From: Cupriavidus neocaledonicus
GTDB lineage: Bacteria > Pseudomonadota > Gammaproteobacteria > Burkholderiales > Burkholderiaceae
NCBI RefSeq assembly: GCF_000372525.1
Contig: NZ_AQUR01000085.1
Span: forward strand, 39,695-103,694
Length of the DNA: 64,000 nucleotides
Direction of reading: 5' to 3'
Below, one piece after another: positions 29,128 to 37,840 of this stretch (positions within the stretch are counted from its first letter, which is position 1; the number at the start of each line of letters is the position of its first letter). The notes under the pieces were generated by a model. That model searched no databases. It saw only the letters and a program-made list of their open reading frames with translations, and was not told where the DNA came from. A program made the position numbers and the translations under genes.

Positions 29128-30351
29128 ATGTCTTTCCTGTCACGCATGTCCCGCCGCCAGCCATTCCCCAGCGCCGCCTTGCCGGCCCGCCTTTCCGCCC
29201 TGTTGGCGATGTCGTTGTGCGCGCTCGCGCTGGCCGCCTGCGGCAAGTCCGAAGCCCCGAAGGCCGACGACGAGCCGAAGGTCAGCGGCAATACCATCCA
29301 GTTCCCGGCCAGCGTGAAGACGCTGCCCGGCATCGCCGGCGAGCCCGCCAGGACCGGCGGCGAGCGCATGCTGAGCCTGCCCGGCCGGCTGGTGTGGAAC
29401 GAAGACAAGACCGTGCGCGTGGCGACGCCGTTTGCCGGGCGGGTGACCGAGGTGCTGGTGCAGCCCGGCGCCACCGTCAAGGCGGGCCAGCCGCTGGCGA
29501 TGCTGACCTCGCCGGATTTCGGCGTGGCCCAGGCCGATGCGCGCAAGGCCGCCGCCGACAGCGCGGTCGCGGCCAAGGCGCTGGCGCGCCAGCGCGAGTT
29601 GTACGGCGCCGGCATCATCGCGCAGAAGGAACTGGAGCAGGCGCAGGCCGACGCCGCGCGCGCCGCGGCCGACCTGCAGCGCACCCGGGCGGCGCTGAGC
29701 CAGTACGGCGCGGCCGCGGCGGGGCCGGATGGTGTCAATCAGCGCTTTGCGCTGCGCAGTCCGATCGACGGCCTGGTGGTCGAGCGCAACATCAACCTCG
29801 GCATGGAGCTGCGCCCCGACCAGCCGCCGGCCGCGCCGCTGTTCCTCGTCACCGACCCGACCACGCTGTGGGCGCAGGTCGATGCGGGCGAGGCCGACCT
29901 GAAGCTGTTCAAGCCCGGCGTCGAGGTGCAGCTGACCACCGCCGCCTGGCCCGGCGAAACCTTTGCCGGCTTCGTGGTCAAGATTGCCGACTATGTCGAC
30001 CCGACCGCGCGCAGCATCAAGGTGCGGCTGACCGTGCCCAATCCCGAACGCCGCCTGAAGGCGGAGATGTTCGTCACCGCCAGGCTGCCGGCGGCTTCGT
30101 TCAAGGGCATCGCGGTGCCGTCCAAGGCCGTGTTCCTGGCCGACAACCGCAACTATGTGTTCGTGCGCACCGCGCCCAACACCTTCGAGCGCCGCCTGGT
30201 GCGCGTGGGCGTGACGCTGCCCGGCACCACCGAGCTGCTCGAGGGCGTGAAGGACGGCGAGACCGTGGTCAGCGAAGGCAACCTCTACCTGCAGGACATC
30301 CTGCGCGACGCCACCGCGGTCAACGCGGCGCGCGCGGCGGAAAAACGCTGA
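29128..30351 (+). CDS. Periplasmic adaptor lipoprotein of an HME-RND system (CzcB-like)
   Basis: A 407-residue membrane-fusion protein. The signal ends in lipobox LAAC with C38, so it should be lipid-anchored. The barrel-sandwich segment (VATPFAGRVTEVLVQPGATV), the coiled-coil hairpin around RQRELYGAGIIAQKELEQAQ and the beta-barrel domain are all present. It bridges the CzcA-like pump and the CzcC-like channel. There is no His-rich metal-binding N-terminal segment as in CzcB of C. metallidurans, so direct metal binding is not evident. Confidence 0.9.
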   Translation: MSFLSRMSRRQPFPSAALPARLSALLAMSLCALALAACGKSEAPKADDEPKVSGNTIQFPASVKTLPGIAGEPARTGGERMLSLPGRLVWNEDKTVRVATPFAGRVTEVLVQPGATVKAGQPLAMLTSPDFGVAQADARKAAADSAVAAKALARQRELYGAGIIAQKELEQAQADAARAAADLQRTRAALSQYGAAAAGPDGVNQRFALRSPIDGLVVERNINLGMELRPDQPPAAPLFLVTDPTTLWAQVDAGEADLKLFKPGVEVQLTTAAWPGETFAGFVVKIADYVDPTARSIKVRLTVPNPERRLKAEMFVTARLPAASFKGIAVPSKAVFLADNRNYVFVRTAPNTFERRLVRVGVTLPGTTELLEGVKDGETVVSEGNLYLQDILRDATAVNAARAAEKR

Positions 30352-30364
30352 GGACGATCGCCCC

Positions 30365-33300
30365 ATGATTTCGCGTATCGTCAGCTTTGCCCTGCACCAG
30401 AAGCTCTTTGTCTGGCTGGGCCTGATCCTCTTCGTCGGCGGCGGCATCGCCGCGTTCAAGAACCTGCCGATCGAGGCCTTCCCGGATGTGTCGGACATCC
30501 AGGTCAACGTCATCACGCTGTACCCCGGGCGCGCCGCCGAAGAGGTGGAGCGCCAGGTCACGATCCCGATCGAAACCGCGCTGGCGGGCACGCCCAACGC
30601 GGTGCGGGTGTTCTCGCACACGCAGTTCGGCCTGTCGTTCATGATGGTGACCTTCAACGACCGCGCCACCGACGTGGCCGCGCGCCAGCAGATCCTGGAG
30701 CGCCTGCGCAGCGTCGACCTGCCCGACGGCGTGCATCCGGACCTGGCGCCGCTGTCCACCGCGATCGGCGAGATCTACCGCTTCCGCCTGACCGGCAAGG
30801 GCTATACGCCGCAGGAGCTGCGCACGCTGCAGGACTGGGTGGTCGAAAAGAACCTGCGCCAGGTGCCGGGCGTGGCCGACCTGGTCACCATCGGCGGCAC
30901 CATCAAGCAGTACGAGGTCAACCCCAACCTGGCGCGCATGCGCGACGCGCGGATCTCGCTGTCGCAGCTGTTCACCGCGCTGCAGCGGGCCAATGCCAAT
31001 GCCGGCGGCGGCGCGGTCGCGCACGGGCGCCAGCAGTTCCTGCTGCGCTCGCTGGGCAGCTTCCGCACCTCGGCCGATATCGCCAACGTGGTGGTGGCCG
31101 AGAACAATGGCACCCCGATCCTGGTCAAGGACATCGCCGACGTGCGCGTCGGCAGCGCGCCGCCGCAGGGCCTGATGGGGCAGGACGACGAGGAGGACAT
31201 CGTCTCGGGCATCGTGGTGATGCGCAAGGGCGAAAACCCGTCGCTGGTGCTGGAAGCGCTGAAAAAGAAGATCGAGCTGCTCGACGACCAGATCCTGCCC
31301 AAGGGCGTGAAGATCGTGCCGTACTACGACCGCTCCACGCTGATCGACAAGACCCTGCACACGGTGTTCGGCAACCTGGTCGAGGGCGCGCTGCTGGTGA
31401 TGGCGGTGCTGTACCTGTTCCTCGCCAACGTGCGCGCCGCGGCGATCGTGGCGCTGATCATCCCGCTGGCGCTGCTGTCCACCTTCATCGGCCTGACCTG
31501 GGTCGGGATTCCGGCCAACCTGCTGTCGCTGGGGGCGATGGACTTCGGTATCATCGTCGACGGCGCGGTGATCGTGGTCGAGAACATCTTCAAGCGGCTG
31601 GGCGAGCTCAAGGCGCAGCAGATCCAGGACAGCCGGGCGCGCCTGCATGCGATCCTGCAGGCCACCACCGAGGTGGGCCGCCCGACCGTGTTCTCGATGG
31701 TCATCATCATCGCGGCGCACATCCCGATCTTTACGCTGCAGCGGCACGAGGGCAAGATCTTCGCGCCGATGGCCTATACCGTGACGGGCGCCCTGATCGG
31801 TTCGCTGATCCTGTCGCTGACGCTGGTGCCGCTGTTGTGCCACCTGTTGCTGAAGAAGAATATCGCGCACGACGACAACTTCCTGGTGCGCCACTGCAAG
31901 CGGCTCTACGAACCGATCCTGACCTGGGCACTGGACCACAAGAAGCTGGTGGTGGGCGCGGCGCTGGGCCTGCTGGTAGTGACCGTGGGCGCGGGCAAGT
32001 TCCTCGGCAGCGAGTTCCTGCCCGAGCTGGACGAAGGCTCGATGTGGGTCAGCTTCGACCTGCCGGCATCGGTCTCGATCGACGAGGCGCGCGACCAGGC
32101 GCGGCTGCTGCGCAACGTGATCCGCCAGACGCCGGAGGTCAACACCACCATCTCCAAGGTGGGCCGCCCCGACGACGGCACCGACCCCAAGCTGATCAAT
32201 ACCGTCGAGATCCTGGTCGACCTCAAGCCCGAGAAGCAATGGCGCGCCGGCCTGGACAAGCGCGCCATCATCGGCGAGATCGACCGCAACCTGCGCCGGC
32301 TGCCCGGCATCGAGCCCAATTTCTCGCAGCCGGTGCGCGACAACATCCTCGAGAGCATCTCGCAGATCAAGGGCCAGATCGTGATCAAGGTGCAGAGCGA
32401 CAGCCTGGAGCAGAACAAGAAGGTGGCCGACCAGATCCTGGCCAACGTGCAGTCGGTCAAGGGCGTGATGCGCGCCTTTATCGACCGCGACGGCGAGCTG
32501 CCGCAATACGTGCTGGAATTCGACCGCGCCCAGGCCGCGCGCTACGGCATCAACGTCGCCGACGTGCAGGAGCTGATGGAAACCGCGCTGGCCGGCAAGG
32601 CCGCGACCGAGCTGTGGGAGGGCGAAAAGCACTTCAGCGTGGCGGTGCGGCTGAAGCCGTCGGAGCGCGCGCTGCCCAACCTGCCCAATATCTTCATGCA
32701 GACCGCCGACGGCGCGCAGGTGCCGCTGTCGCAGCTGGTGACCTTCCGCGCCGCCTCCGGCGCGATGAACATCAGCCGCGAGAACGGCCAGCGCACCACC
32801 TCGATCGGCATCTTCATCCGCGACCGCGACATGGGCAGCGTGGTCAAGGACATGCAGAAGCTGGTGGCGAAGAACGTCAGGGCCGACGACGTCAAGATCA
32901 GCTGGTCGGGCGAGTTCGAGAACCAGGAGCGCGCCATGGCGCGGCTGTCGATCGTGGTGCCGCTGTCGGTGCTGGTGATCTTCCTGCTGCTGTTCAATGC
33001 GTTCAAGTCGTTCAAGAGCGCCACGCTGATCATCTCGAACATCCCGTTCGCGCTGATCGGCGGCGTGTTCGCGCTGCTGCTGACCGGCATCCCGCTGTCG
33101 GTGTCGGCGGCGATCGGCTTTATCGCGCTGTTCGGCCAGGCCGTGCTCAACGGCGTGGTGATGGTGACCTACTTCAACCAGCTGCGCGAAGAGGGCATGC
33201 CGGTGCGCCATGCCGTGCTGACCGGCTCGATGGACCGGCTGCGCACGGTGCTGATGACCGCGCTGCTGGCCATGCTGGGCCTGTTCCCGATGGCGATCTC

Positions 33301-33487
33301 GCGCGCCATCGGCGCCGAGACGCAGCGGCCGCTGGCCATCGTCATCATCGGCGGGCTGATCACCGCGACCGTGCTCACGCTGATCGTGCTGCCGACGCTC
33401 TATGAATGGATGGTGGGCCGCAACTGGCCGGACGAGGAGGGCGCGACGCCCGACGAAAACCGGATCACGCCTTCGATTTCAGGCTGA
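30365..33487 (+). CDS. Heavy-metal efflux RND pump (CzcA/CusA family)
   Basis: A 1040-residue inner-membrane proton/metal antiporter with twelve predicted helices and two large periplasmic loops. The transmembrane helix 4 signature reads DFGIIVDGAVIVVE, giving D393, D399 and E406. This spacing corresponds to the proton-relay residues D402, D408 and E415 of CzcA and is typical of divalent-cation pumps (Zn, Co, Cd, Ni) rather than the Cu/Ag pumps. The methionine triad of CusA was not seen. It follows the adaptor by 13 bp and ends the operon before a clear terminator. Exact metal unknown. Confidence 0.93.
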   Translation: MISRIVSFALHQKLFVWLGLILFVGGGIAAFKNLPIEAFPDVSDIQVNVITLYPGRAAEEVERQVTIPIETALAGTPNAVRVFSHTQFGLSFMMVTFNDRATDVAARQQILERLRSVDLPDGVHPDLAPLSTAIGEIYRFRLTGKGYTPQELRTLQDWVVEKNLRQVPGVADLVTIGGTIKQYEVNPNLARMRDARISLSQLFTALQRANANAGGGAVAHGRQQFLLRSLGSFRTSADIANVVVAENNGTPILVKDIADVRVGSAPPQGLMGQDDEEDIVSGIVVMRKGENPSLVLEALKKKIELLDDQILPKGVKIVPYYDRSTLIDKTLHTVFGNLVEGALLVMAVLYLFLANVRAAAIVALIIPLALLSTFIGLTWVGIPANLLSLGAMDFGIIVDGAVIVVENIFKRLGELKAQQIQDSRARLHAILQATTEVGRPTVFSMVIIIAAHIPIFTLQRHEGKIFAPMAYTVTGALIGSLILSLTLVPLLCHLLLKKNIAHDDNFLVRHCKRLYEPILTWALDHKKLVVGAALGLLVVTVGAGKFLGSEFLPELDEGSMWVSFDLPASVSIDEARDQARLLRNVIRQTPEVNTTISKVGRPDDGTDPKLINTVEILVDLKPEKQWRAGLDKRAIIGEIDRNLRRLPGIEPNFSQPVRDNILESISQIKGQIVIKVQSDSLEQNKKVADQILANVQSVKGVMRAFIDRDGELPQYVLEFDRAQAARYGINVADVQELMETALAGKAATELWEGEKHFSVAVRLKPSERALPNLPNIFMQTADGAQVPLSQLVTFRAASGAMNISRENGQRTTSIGIFIRDRDMGSVVKDMQKLVAKNVRADDVKISWSGEFENQERAMARLSIVVPLSVLVIFLLLFNAFKSFKSATLIISNIPFALIGGVFALLLTGIPLSVSAAIGFIALFGQAVLNGVVMVTYFNQLREEGMPVRHAVLTGSMDRLRTVLMTALLAMLGLFPMAISRAIGAETQRPLAIVIIGGLITATVLTLIVLPTLYEWMVGRNWPDEEGATPDENRITPSISG

Positions 33488-33796
33488 TGACGGTGCTGCG
33501 CGGGGCTGGTCCCGGCGCGGCCTGTCTGGCATCGCAGACATGGCGATGCATGGCGCCGCCCCGCCGTGGGCGGCTTTTTTTATGCCGCGGCGCAATCCAC
33601 AAGCACTGCGCAACCCGATGCAGCCATGCATGTGCTGCGCGCGGATCTATGTCGGAATAGTCTGACGTTCCTTTCGGAGCCCAACGCCTGCTGACCCCAT
33701 CCCCCCGGGCCTACTCTGTACATACGGCGTGGCCAGCAGCATAGCCGCCGGCCTCTCATGCGTACCCTTACGCAATCACCCGGAAAGGAGCTCGAC
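33488..33796. other. Intergenic region after the efflux operon
   Basis: About 310 bp. The left part carries the efflux operon terminator. The remainder should hold the promoter of the CX10C-repeat protein gene. A GC-poor stretch near 33715-33735 is the likeliest promoter area, but no consensus pair was identified. No gene is supported here. Confidence 0.5.
33555..33581 (+). terminator. Terminator of the HME-RND operon
   Basis: GCCGCCC, a six-base loop and GGGCGGC are followed directly by seven Ts on the plus strand, 67 bp after the pump stop codon. Confidence 0.88.
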
Positions 33797-34411
33797 ATGA
33801 TGAAGAAATGGCTGACCGCAGCAGTGTGTTCGATGATGGTTGCCGCCCCGGCAGGCATGGCCCTGGCGCAGACGACGGCACCGGCACCGGCAACGACGGC
33901 CGGAACGGCTGCAACCGGCGCAAGAGCAGACTATGACGCCGCAGTGAAGCAGGCCGACGCGGACTACAAGGCTGCCTCTGCCAAGTGCGATGGCATGAAG
34001 GACAACGCCAAGGACGTCTGCAAGGCCGAGGCCAAGCGCGACCGCGACGTGGCCAAGGCCCAGGCCGAAGCGCGCCGCGACGGCACGCAAAAGTCCATGG
34101 CCAAGGCCGAGAAGACCAAGGCCGACCGCGACTATGACGTCGCCAAGGAAATGTGCGACGACAAGAAGGGCAACGACAAGGACGTCTGCAAGAAGGACGC
34201 CAAGGCTGCGCATGAAAAGGCCCTGACCGCCGCCAAGGTCGACAAGGCCGCGGCAACCGGTTCGCGCAGCGACGTGGCCGAAGCGCGCGCCGATGCGAAG
34301 AAGGACACCACTGACGCCGCCTACAAGGCCGACAAGGAACGCTGCGATGCACTGTCCGGCGATGCCAAGGACAAGTGCCAGGCCGACGTGAAGGCCAAGT
34401 ACGGCAAGTAA
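33797..34411 (+). CDS. Exported Lys/Asp/Ala-rich protein with three CX10C repeats
   Basis: A 204-residue protein with a classical signal peptide (cleavage likely after MALAQ), translated from an AAAGGAG site. The mature part is highly charged and helical. It contains three cysteine pairs with identical spacing, C64/C75, C120/C131 and C183/C194. Each sits in a pattern C-D-x-x-x-G/D-x-(D/A)-K-D-x-C-K/Q and is preceded by a Y-(D/K)-A-A/D-K type segment. Oxidising conditions in the periplasm should form one disulfide per repeat. No named family is recognised with confidence; similar proteins occur in Burkholderiales. It precedes a CsbD stress protein gene, suggesting envelope stress expression. 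Confidence 0.75.
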   Translation: MMKKWLTAAVCSMMVAAPAGMALAQTTAPAPATTAGTAATGARADYDAAVKQADADYKAASAKCDGMKDNAKDVCKAEAKRDRDVAKAQAEARRDGTQKSMAKAEKTKADRDYDVAKEMCDDKKGNDKDVCKKDAKAAHEKALTAAKVDKAAATGSRSDVAEARADAKKDTTDAAYKADKERCDALSGDAKDKCQADVKAKYGK

Positions 34412-34511
34412 GCCGCTTCGGTACGGCTCGCCCGGGGGCGGGTCGTACACCGCACCACTCTGCAAGGGGACGCTGCCGGCGCCCCCTTGCCATGACATCA
34501 AGGAGCATGCG

Positions 34512-34715
34512 ATGAACTGGGATCAGATCGAAGGCAAGTGGGAACAAGCCAAGGGCAAGGTCAAGGAGAAGTGGGGCAAGCTCACCGACGACGACATCGC
34601 GCAGATCAACGGCAAGCGCGACCAGCTCGCCGGCCGCATCCAGGAACGCTATGGCTACAGCAAGGAGCAGGCCGAGGAAGAGATGAAGGCATGGGAACGG
34701 GATGTGCGGTGGTAA
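34512..34715 (+). CDS. CsbD family stress protein
   Basis: A 67-residue soluble protein matching the CsbD family from end to end (MNWDQIEGKWEQAKGKVKEKWGKLTDDD then RIQERYGYSKEQAEEE). Members are abundant, hydrophilic, and induced by general stress or stationary phase. AAGGAG lies just upstream. A terminator follows within 25 bp. It may be co-expressed with the CX10C-repeat protein gene 100 bp before it. Confidence 0.93.
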   Translation: MNWDQIEGKWEQAKGKVKEKWGKLTDDDIAQINGKRDQLAGRIQERYGYSKEQAEEEMKAWERDVRW

Positions 34716-34738
34716 GCCGCCGTACAACGGTCTTGCAA

Positions 34739-34763
34739 AGCGCCTCCGGGCGCTATTTTTTTT
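34739..34763 (+). terminator. Terminator after the CsbD gene
   Basis: AGCGCC, loop TCCG and GGCGCT are followed by A and eight Ts. A tetraloop hairpin with a U-tract on the plus strand. Confidence 0.85.
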
Positions 34764-34810
34764 GTGGCCAGGCAGTGCGAAAGCCGGCAGCGGCCAAGGT
34801 AAACCCTAGT

Positions 34811-34837
34811 AGTCTACCTATATAGACTTTTTATACT
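34811..34837 (+). promoter_or_regulatory. GntR gene promoter with overlapping operator candidate
   Basis: Inverted repeat AGTCTA-N6-TAGACT (34811-34828) lies directly before a TATACT -10 hexamer (34832-34837) and covers the -35 position. The arms contain GTCTA/TAGAC, similar in style to sites of HutC-type GntR regulators. Its position would allow direct autorepression. Confidence 0.55.
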
Positions 34838-34896
34838 GTCCCCACCACCCGCCGGCCTCCGCCGGCCGCAATCTGCCCGGCGCCGGGCACCCGCCC

Positions 34897-35682
34897 ATGC
34901 CGGAACCTCTTTCCAGCGAACTGCTGTCGCGCAGCCGCCAGCCGGTCTACCTGCAGCTGGCCACCATCTTTCGCCGCCAGATCGAAAGCGGCGCCTGGCG
35001 CCAGGGGGCGCGCATCCCGTCGCTGGAGCAGCTGTGCCGCCAGTACGGCGTGGCGCGCATGACCATGCACCATGCGCTGTCGATGCTCGACGAGGAAGGG
35101 CTGCTGGAGCGCTCGCGCGGGCGCGGCACCTTCGTCAAGGCGCCGTGCCAGGCGCGGCGGCAGGTGTCGCTGTCGACCAGCTGGGACGAGGCCGTTGCTG
35201 TCGGCGCACAGCTCGACACCGAAGCCATGGTCGAGTCGGCCGGCAAGGTGCCGCTGCCCGATGACCTGGGCATGCCCTGCACCGGCGCGCGCGCGCCCGC
35301 CTACCACTTCCTGCGCCGGCTGCACCGCCTCGACGGGCGGCCCTTCGCCGTGGGCGAGGTCTATATCGAGGCGGAGGTGTTCGCGCGCGACCCCGAGGCC
35401 TTCAGGCAGGGCGCGTCGGTGCCGGTGCTCGACCGCTTTCCCGGCCTGTCGGTCAGCACGGCGCGGCAGCGGCTGTCGATCGTCGCCGCCGGCGCGGAAT
35501 CGGCGGCCGCGCTGGCGCTGGCGGTCGGTGCACCCGTGGCCGAGCTGCGTCGCTTTGCCTGCGTGCCGTCGGCGACGGCGGCGGGCGCGGAGCGCATCGT
35601 CTATTTCGCCCGCATTGAATTCCCCACCGAGTTCGTCTGCCTCGATTTCGACCTGCTGGCGGCGCGCCCGCAGCCGGCATGA
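34897..35682 (+). CDS. GntR-family transcriptional regulator, HutC subfamily (UTRA domain)
   Basis: A 261-residue regulator. The N-terminal winged HTH (VYLQLATIFRRQIESGAWRQ, IPSLEQLCRQYGVARMTMHHAL, ERSRGRGTFV) is joined to a C-terminal UTRA ligand-binding domain of about 160 residues. The family represses catabolic operons until a small metabolite binds. It is followed after 52 bp by a TPP-dependent enzyme gene on the same strand, the probable target, and a palindromic site overlaps its own promoter. Confidence 0.92.
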   Translation: MPEPLSSELLSRSRQPVYLQLATIFRRQIESGAWRQGARIPSLEQLCRQYGVARMTMHHALSMLDEEGLLERSRGRGTFVKAPCQARRQVSLSTSWDEAVAVGAQLDTEAMVESAGKVPLPDDLGMPCTGARAPAYHFLRRLHRLDGRPFAVGEVYIEAEVFARDPEAFRQGASVPVLDRFPGLSVSTARQRLSIVAAGAESAAALALAVGAPVAELRRFACVPSATAAGAERIVYFARIEFPTEFVCLDFDLLAARPQPA

Positions 35683-35734
35683 CTGAGCGGCCCCGAGCCA
35701 ATCCCCAGCCACCCCTCCAACCAACGGACCCAAG

Positions 35735-37297
35735 ATGGACAACGCACAACCGATGAACGGCGCCGAGAGCCTGGTCAAGACCCTGCTGGCCAATGGCGTG
35801 GACACCTGCTTTGCCAACCCCGGCACCAGCGAGATGCATTTCGTCGCGGCGCTGGACCGCATTCCCGGCATGCGCTGCGTGCTGGGGCTGTTCGAGGGCG
35901 TGGTCACCGGCGCGGCCGACGGCTACGCGCGCATGGCGCGCAAGCCCGCCGCCACGCTGCTGCATTGCGGCCCGGGGCTGGCCAACGGCCTGGCCAACCT
36001 GCACAACGCGCGCCGCGCGCAGACTCCGGTGGTCAACCTCATCGGCGACCAGGCCACCTACCACCGGCCGCTGGACGCGCCGCTCACCGCCGACACCGAA
36101 GGCTGGGCGCGGCCGGTCTCGGTGTGGACGCGCACCGCCACGCAGGCGGCTTCGGTCGGGGCCGATGCGTCGGCCGCGGTGCAGGCCGCCTGTGCCGCGC
36201 CGGGCGGCGTCGCCAGCCTGATCCTGCCGTCCGACGTGTGCTGGGATGCGGGCGGGGTGGTGGCCGCGCCGCTGCCCGCGCTGGCGGTGCCCAAGGTTGC
36301 GCCGGACGCCGTGCAGCAGGCCGCGCGCGTGCTGCGCTCGGGCCAGCCGACGCTGATCGTGCTGGCCGGCAGCGCGCTGCGCGAGGCGCCGCTGGCCGAC
36401 GCGCACCGCATCGCCGCCGCCACCGGCGCGCGGCTGATCTCGCCCATGTCCAATGCGCGCGTCACGCGCGGGCGCGGCCGCCTGGCGCTGGACCGGGTGC
36501 CGTATTCCGGCGATGCCGCACGCGACAAGCTGGCCGGCATCCGCAACGTGATCCTGGTGGGCGCGCCGGCGCCGGTGACCTTCTTTGCCTACCCGGGCAA
36601 GTCGCCGCGCCCGTATCCGGAGGATGCCGCGCTGCATGTGCTGGCGCGCCCGGAAGAAGACCTCGCCGAAGCGCTGGCGCGGCTGGCCGATGAACTGGGC
36701 GCGCGCCACGCGCCGCTGCCAGCCGCCGCCGCGCCCGCGCCGGTGGAGCCCGCGCGCGGCGCGGTCACCTCCGAGGCGGTGGCGCGCACGCTTACCGCGC
36801 TGCTGCCCGAGCAGGCCATCGTGGTGGAAGAAAGCGTCAGCTTCGGCCGCGCCTTCTATCCCGGCACGGTGCACGCCGCGCCGCACGACTGGCTGCAGCT
36901 GACCGGCGGCGCCATCGGCGCGGGCCTGCCGCTGGCGCTCGGCGCGGCCGTGGCCGAGCCCGGCCGGCGCGTGGTGGCGCTGCAGGCCGACGGCTCGGCC
37001 ATGTATACGCTGCAGTCGCTGTGGACCATGGCGCGCGAACAGCTCGACGTCACCGTGGTGCTGCTGGCCAACCGCAAGTACGCCATCCTGCTGGGCGAAC
37101 TGGCCGGCGTCGGCGCCAACCCCGGCAAGACCGCGCTCGACATGCTCGACATCGGCAACCCCGACGTGGACTGGGTCAGGCTCGCCAGCGGCATGGGCGT
37201 GGAGGGCGCGCAGGCCACCGACATGGAAGGCTTCGCCGACCTGTTCCGCATGGCCAACGCGCGCAAGGGGCCGTTCCTGATCGAACTGGTGATCTAG
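35735..37297 (+). CDS. Acetolactate synthase large-subunit-like TPP enzyme
   Basis: A 520-residue thiamine-diphosphate enzyme with the three domains of the acetolactate synthase/benzoylformate decarboxylase family. E54 in LGLFEGVVTGAADGYARM is the cofactor-activating glutamate. The TPP/Mg motif appears as ADGS with N some 26 residues later (ADGSAMYTLQSL to LLANRKYAIL). At 520 residues it is about 40-50 shorter than biosynthetic IlvB, and no small-subunit gene ilvN is near. It is therefore more likely a catabolic carboligase or decarboxylase controlled by the preceding GntR regulator. Reaction and substrate are not defined by sequence. Confidence 0.85.
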   Translation: MDNAQPMNGAESLVKTLLANGVDTCFANPGTSEMHFVAALDRIPGMRCVLGLFEGVVTGAADGYARMARKPAATLLHCGPGLANGLANLHNARRAQTPVVNLIGDQATYHRPLDAPLTADTEGWARPVSVWTRTATQAASVGADASAAVQAACAAPGGVASLILPSDVCWDAGGVVAAPLPALAVPKVAPDAVQQAARVLRSGQPTLIVLAGSALREAPLADAHRIAAATGARLISPMSNARVTRGRGRLALDRVPYSGDAARDKLAGIRNVILVGAPAPVTFFAYPGKSPRPYPEDAALHVLARPEEDLAEALARLADELGARHAPLPAAAAPAPVEPARGAVTSEAVARTLTALLPEQAIVVEESVSFGRAFYPGTVHAAPHDWLQLTGGAIGAGLPLALGAAVAEPGRRVVALQADGSAMYTLQSLWTMAREQLDVTVVLLANRKYAILLGELAGVGANPGKTALDMLDIGNPDVDWVRLASGMGVEGAQATDMEGFADLFRMANARKGPFLIELVI

Positions 37298-37310
37298 TCA
37301 GCCGCGCGTT

Positions 37311-37721
37311 TCAGTCGGCCAGGTCCGGCCACCCCGGCGCCTCGCTGGCGCCGGGTAGTTGCTGCACCACGTATTCATGCAGGCGCGACAGCTCCAGCGC
37401 GATGCCCTCCGGAAACCCCTGGCGCCCGCCGCGCTTGTCGATCAGCAACTCGACCAGGAAGGCATGCAGCGCGGCCGGATTGGCGGCCAGCGCCGCCAGC
37501 TGGTTGCCGATGCGCGGATAGCGACGGCACAGCACCAGCGGTCGCGCCGCGGCCGGCAGCGACAGCAGCCAGCGCATGGCAACGTCCGACAGCGCCGCAT
37601 CTTCCGGCGACGGCGCGCGCCGCAGCTCGCTCCAGTCCGGCGCGGCCTGCACCGGCGGCTCGCCGTCCAGAATCTTTTTGGCTTCCTCGACGGTGACGAA
37701 TTCAAAAGAGAGGGGTTCCAT
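37311..37721 (-). CDS. Hypothetical protein (136 aa)
   Basis: A soluble, Leu/Ala-rich helical protein beginning MEPLSFEFVTVEEAKKILDGE. The ATG at 37721 has a GGAGCC site upstream; the frame extends further but without one. A central segment (LPLVLCRRYPRIGNQLAALA-like, read as ARPLVLCRRYPRIGNQLA) looks like a small helical domain. No family was recognised. It is convergent with the TPP enzyme gene (13 bp between stops) and divergent from the exporter gene. Confidence 0.6.
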   Translation of the reverse strand: MEPLSFEFVTVEEAKKILDGEPPVQAAPDWSELRRAPSPEDAALSDVAMRWLLSLPAAARPLVLCRRYPRIGNQLAALAANPAALHAFLVELLIDKRGGRQGFPEGIALELSRLHEYVVQQLPGASEAPGWPDLAD

Positions 37722-37840
37722 GCCGGCTCCGGAGATCGAACCGACGCGCGACGCGGCGTCGTTGCTGCATTCTAGCGGTGAGCGCAGGCCTTCGATCAAG
37801 TAAAGTAATGCCCCTTCCGTTCCATCGATGGCTTTATCCC

